Shown here: positions 59,546-64,000 of the stretch, in pieces | Position numbering within the stretch: the stretch's first letter is position 1 | How the letters are laid out: every line of letters starts with the position of its first letter | NCBI GenBank assembly: GCA_021186555.1 | Contig: JAJKFL010000039.1 | Coordinates: 36,250,733-36,314,732 of the forward strand | Reading direction: 5' to 3' | DNA: 64,000 bases | From: Reticulitermes speratus | Lineage: Eukaryota > Arthropoda > Insecta > Blattodea > Rhinotermitidae | Notes under the pieces: generated by a model | The model's input: only the letters and a program-made list of their open reading frames with translations | What the model was told of the DNA's origin: nothing | The model's database searches: none | Position numbers and translations under genes: made by a program

Positions 59546-59803
59546 TCACCTAACACCAATTACGTCTGATTTATGTGTGTTATTACTTAGGACATGTTCA
59601 GTTTGATAATACTTTTCTCCATCTGGAGACTTCCAAGTCACTTTACGTACATTCTCATGTAGAAATAAATCCAAGCCTATCACCGTTTCGTGTGCTGCAG
59701 CAAACTGATCAAGTCTAATTCCATTGTCATTGCTTTCCTGGTGTATAAGGTGTTTACCTGTTATTGGAAAGTATTCACTTACTTTCCCCAGCCCAACATT
59801 CAC
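59546..59803 (-). pseudogene. RTE-like LINE endonuclease fragment, unit B
   Basis: Duplicate of 42670-42927 with two or three residue changes (HLIHQ for HLLHQ, LSNNT for LRNNT). Confidence 0.7.
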
Positions 59804-60282
59804 GACTACAAGCAGTACTTTTATGTTATTTTTAGAGAAACTCTAATATATTCCTTCTAGTCTATCTAAAACTCTCCCTTTTCATCTTCTGAAGATATCT
59901 CAGTTGTCGCACGTGCATTAATTATAAACAAGAAATTGTGTGGCTAACTTTTTTAAATCGTATTACAGGTGACCAGAATGCGCGATCACAAAGAACCGTA
60001 TGCCGAAACTGTGTTTCTTATGACGACAGATGTACCTCACTCTACAGTCACGCCTTTCAAACATTCCTGTTCACAGTCACCATACTCCTTGCAGCGTTCC
60101 TATAGGCACTTTGAATTTTAACAGTTCACTAAGCAAAGTTCTTATTCCACCAGGTCCACAAAGCAACAGTTCATTCCATGAGTCCACTCTTAACTTCCTT
60201 TCACGATATCCATGTCGTTGCCCAGTGAACCGTCTGACGTTTCTTCTTAGGAGATTCTCACCAATTGCCTTTCTTACGGGAT

Positions 60283-60443
60283 GAGGTTGTCAGCCTCACA
60301 CTTAACCCGCAACCTGGAGGACCAGGCCCTCGTATTTATGTCCCCCGAAGACAGTGTGGCCCAGCTACACCTCCAGGCACCGGGTAGCTCGGGTACCTCG
60401 GGATTGCCAATTCCCGTACCCATATAGTGGGCCCCTGAGGGGT
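60283..60443. repeat. Dispersed repeat E, unit B
   Basis: As 43405-43522 but retaining about 50 bp with GGGTAGCTCGGGTACC. Confidence 0.55.
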
Positions 60444-60651
60444 ATTCTTCCTTATCCAAAACAGATTTTATAGGATTATGCGCTAAAATTTTGCTGTTCT
60501 ACACCTTAATTTTATCAGCTTGGCTAAAATTTCGTCATTGCCCGGTGATTTAATCCTTTAATCTTCCCAATAGTAATGCTAATAACAAAAACACTAGATT
60601 CGTGTACTAGCGGGTGGTTCGCTGTAACCAAGCGTCCGGTTAGCATCAGTC

Positions 60652-60694
60652 ATGCATTTTGTGGTACTGCTTGCAGCTCTGGTCATTACTCTAG
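60652..60694 (+). pseudogene. Orphan signal-peptide exon, unit B
   Basis: Duplicate of 43726-43768. Confidence 0.6.
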
Positions 60695-60737
60695 TCACAA
60701 TACTCGTAGTCAACAATTGGTCTGTGATCAGCTCACA

Positions 60738-61058
60738 CACTCCTAATGTATTTCTTTATGGCCCATTTTATATTCTCCAATTTACATGTGCCTCCTAAGT
60801 GGCATCCCTTTGTTTTCTACTCCCCCCCCCCCCCCCTTCTTTTATTTTTCTCGTTTCTCTCAGATGTCCTACATGGCCTGTCCAACTGATCCTCCTCCAT
60901 TTTTAACAACTAAGCAACACACAGTTTTCTCCAGCCTCATGTTACTTCCTCTCCCTCACACCCCAATATTCCCCTCAGTACCCTCTTCTCAGTTTTCTCA
61001 ATCACCCTCCATCTACGTTCTTCCTCTCAGGTGAGAGACCTAACTCCATCAGACAAGC
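60738..61058. repeat. Dispersed repeat F, unit B
   Basis: Duplicate of 43812-44132 with a longer poly-C run. Confidence 0.55.
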
Positions 61059-61101
61059 AATAATTATAATTTTCCAACTCTTATCATATAATACAGGGAG
61101 C

Positions 61102-61280
61102 CTGGATAGCATAGTCGATATAGTGACTAGCTACGGCTGGGCGGTCCAGGGATCCAATACCAGCGAGATTTTCTCTTCTCCAAAACTGTCACGACGAGCT
61201 TGGGGGACCACCCAGCCTCCTACTACTTTCAAATTAAGAATTAGTGGAGCTACGCCTCGCCTACATGTTTCGGCGTTCTC
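61102..61280 (+). mobile_element. SINE family A, partial, unit B
   Basis: Duplicate of 44167-44340. Confidence 0.65.
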
Positions 61281-61664
61281 GGTCATCTTCACGGATACCA
61301 TTCAATACTACACGATCCTCACGACTATTGCAATCAGAGTCGGCCTTAGCCATCTCGGCCCAGTACGAAATATGTATGGCGCCCCCCGCAAGTCCATCTT
61401 AATTACATAATGTTTTCACGCTATTTTAAATGGGCGCTGTAACAGTTTTAACAAAAATATATCTATAAAAATTAATTATATTATGTTGAACAGAAAAAGT
61501 GTAATATGTGGGAAAGCAGGGACGTACAAAATGCTTGAGCGAAAGTCAACGTTTCTCGCTTTCACTTCTGCAAAACTCACCAATTCGGAAAAATCGGGGT
61601 TTTAAGGGATGGTATTTCCAACTGAAGACGTAGCTAGAGACCTCAAACTTTGCGACATAAAGTT

Positions 61665-61913
61665 CATCCTGTAACACGACATGAAAGCACAGAAGGGGAG
61701 TAGACGTATAGCTTTACTCTTCCTTTAACCTCGGCACTAAATGGGGGTGGGTGGTCACTCCACGGCCCGGCCGCTTTACCCCCGTGAAAGAGCCACGGTA
61801 CCCATTTTACAGGAGGCTCGGTGGGCCCCAGCGCCAGTCTGAACGGGTGCGGAAAATCTCGCCCCCAACGTCCAGCCTGTACTGAGTCGCCTTACCGAGA
61901 TACCCCGGCCGCC
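61665..61913 (-). mobile_element. SINE family A, unit B
   Basis: Duplicate of 44734-44982. Confidence 0.7.
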
Positions 61914-62290
61914 CTTTCCTGATACGTTGATGACCTTCGGCCTAAGTCTTAACGAGTTGACGATGGACAAACTCCTGTCACCACTGGCGATGGAAACTGG
62001 CACGATTAACAATATTCTTAACGAAACGCATATAGGCCCACAGGCCTACGTATTAAGGTGCAGGTTTGTGTTGAATTTATTAAGTTTAAAATACTTCATG
62101 GGGTATTCCTACATCCAAACGTCTGAGTTCCACTGACATCACGTTACTAGTTCTATGCTGTTGTAAAGTGGAGTGATTCCACTCTGGTATCAGTCTTAAG
62201 CCTATTAAAATACGATCTGTAATTTAAGAAATGTTTATACTGAAAATGTATACTCAGTGCTACCAGTTCATTGTACTTTTTAACATAGTA

Positions 62291-63190
62291 GGAGATTGTG
62301 GTCGTTTTATAGGGCAATGTACATATCTCTGTATTTCCTAATGCATACCCATATAATGGATAACACCTTACATGTTGACACCATCCAAAGAGCAACATAT
62401 AACAAATGTATCCATAAAAGTTCATTTCTTTAATTTATAAATTTTACATAACTATGTGATTGACTATTTTATTTTGTTTTTAACTACATGAGGGCCAATT
62501 ATATTTATTCCTTTATTAATTTATTTTATTGCAATAAAAATATGTAACAGTCTCAGAGATCTACTTGTAGTACCTCATACACTGTCTGTGCACATGGCCG
62601 AGAAGGCCAAAACACGTACGAGATGTTAGGATAAATGCATCTGTCATCCTTGAATGTGTGCCTCGCTGACCATACTATTAGATAAAATCGGCGTACACGG
62701 TAAAAATAAACTGCAAAATTCTCATTTCTAACTTTTATGTTTTCAGATACCAGACAAGAAAATAAAAGACACACCACAAAGTTAGGTTACAGCACACCGT
62801 AACAAAAGAGCTTCTATTTCAAAATTAATTCACACTGTATACAATATAAAATGATTACAATATACTGACATTGATTCTCCAAGTTACACAAACCGAGTTC
62901 AGTATTATGAACAAATTCATCTGTATAAAATCAATACGTTAAATACATCAAAACTAACATAAATGCACCACACTATAGACTATAATGCAGGAACCAGTCA
63001 GAAGAAGGCAGACTGCTCCAACTAACACAGCCACGAATGTAATGAGTTCGTCAACTACATGGTTCAACAACGAAGCCTCAAAGCTCTCTCCTGAGTTATG
63101 CATGCAGTTGTATCTTTTTGACTCACAGAACAGATCCCTTGCTCTCATTTAAACTTTGTGGCAAAGTCAAAAGCATCAAATAATGTTTAC
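62291..63190. other. Unique sequence after the duplication, nothing recognised
   Basis: AT-rich. GGCCGAGAAGGCCAAAACAC near 62595 recalls retroelement long repeats but lacks a hammerhead core. Confidence 0.35.
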
Positions 63191-63194
63191 AGAA

Positions 63195-63655
63195 TTGAAT
63201 TGTGCGTTCTGCCATTAATGTACTCCGTCGTCCGGTGGGAGCTCTTACTGCATTAATCAGGTCTCAGTTACACTCCTACGTAGTACAGACATGCCAAATG
63301 CCCCAGGTACAATATGGCATGGAAATGGGCTGCCTCTTCCGTGGTACCTGGCTATGTCGACCCGCCTGGCAATGTGACCTCTGGTGCAGCCGCCAAGGAA
63401 CCAGGATTACATGCGAACACAATATAGAGCAAGTGCTAGGCAGTGCCAATCATGCTGCTCTTCTTCAAGCTGTGCAATGATCTGCGCAGGCATGGCAATC
63501 GTCCTCCAGTTCTGTCAGGAGGGAGGAGGTCATGATGACATGGCTCTGGATCAGTCAGTCACACTTGCCTTAACCATGGCCAGTTTTTGTGAGGAGAACC
63601 TGCACACATTGCTTAGACTAGGACCACCTCTTGTTGTGCCCAGATTCTAGACAAT
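63195..63655 (+). pseudogene. Possible coding fragment of unknown origin, frame-broken
   Basis: GC-rich block clearly above its AT-rich surroundings. Different plus-strand frames give plausible coding blocks in succession, such as NVLRRPVGALTALIRSQL, NAPGTIWHGNGLPLPWYL and VTLALTMASFCEENLHTLLR, but none is continuous. It could be a decayed retrocopy of a host gene or an exon. I do not recognise the parent. Confidence 0.35.
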
Positions 63656-63699
63656 TATGCAATTATGTCATCTCCAAGATATCTTACTGGACATCCTAC

Positions 63700-63700
<1 letters not shown>

Positions 63701-63738
<38 letters not shown>
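63701..63738. repeat. (GAT)n microsatellite
   Basis: About 12 tandem GAT/ATG units. Confidence 0.9.
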
Positions 63739-64000
63739 GCAGCATATTTAATGTTCCATATTCTGCCCAGTCAATTAACTTGTGTTTTTTAACATTTCAA
63801 CTTCCATTACACGGAAATGACTGTTTTAATTTTATCTGCATGGTCACAGCACACTAATGTTGGGCATTCCTTAACACTTTTTATTTCCACCTGGTTTGCA
63901 ACATTGCAGTTTTCATATTTATAATTATATACTCATTTAACATAATGACTGGTTATGAATTTTTACATTAATTTTATACAGGTGCAAAGAGCCAGCAATT

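Noticed and set aside
62575..62625. Possible further hammerhead (GGCCGAGAAGGCC, AAAACACGTACGAG)
   Set aside because: There is a stem II-like helix but neither CTGANGA nor GAAA, so the core is absent.

Overview
The window looks like nuclear DNA of an insect, most likely a cockroach or a related polyneopteran. It is AT-rich and repeat-dense, genes are split into short exons with GT..AG introns, and the tRNA-headed SINEs and LINE tails resemble those I know from Blattodea. The species call is an inference. There is no bacterial or organellar content.

The only cellular gene family I can support is a plus-strand cluster of trypsin-type (chymotrypsin-fold, S1) serine proteases in several states of decay. 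(1) Locus 1 keeps exon 4 (5350-5514), exon 5 (7531-7637), exon 6 (14508-14660) and exon 7 (16243-16401). Exons 4 and 5 each lack one base, exons 6 and 7 are open, and exons 1-3 are not visible. (2) A relic of a last exon lies at 28423-28568. (3) Locus A (34626-41782) and (4) locus B (48580-58657) are near-identical seven-exon trypsin genes inside a direct tandem duplication (31406-45360 and 45361-62290). (5) An orphan signal-peptide exon follows each of A and B (43726 and 60652). In A, exon 4, which carries the catalytic Asp, has been deleted. B keeps exon 4 but has one extra base in each of exons 5 and 6. As assembled, neither encodes a whole enzyme.

Three large minisatellites lie in the left half: a 73-bp unit (7635-11565) that grew out of the 5' splice site of locus 1 intron 5, a 103-bp unit (18669-20004), and a 56-bp unit (about 23862-26938) with higher-order repeats.

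The rest is mobile-element debris: four tRNA-derived SINE families (called A-D here), 3' ends of non-LTR retrotransposons, an RTE-like endonuclease fragment, hAT-like and mariner-like MITEs, and several copies, often as inverted pairs, of an element carrying hammerhead-ribozyme-like cores. The best hammerhead (33184-33228, duplicated at 47142-47186) has a complete core, a perfect 5-bp stem I, a perfect 5-bp stem II and a palindromic stem III, as expected of dimer-forming ribozymes of Penelope-like retroelements. The ribozymes and the splice-site-derived satellite are the most interesting content.
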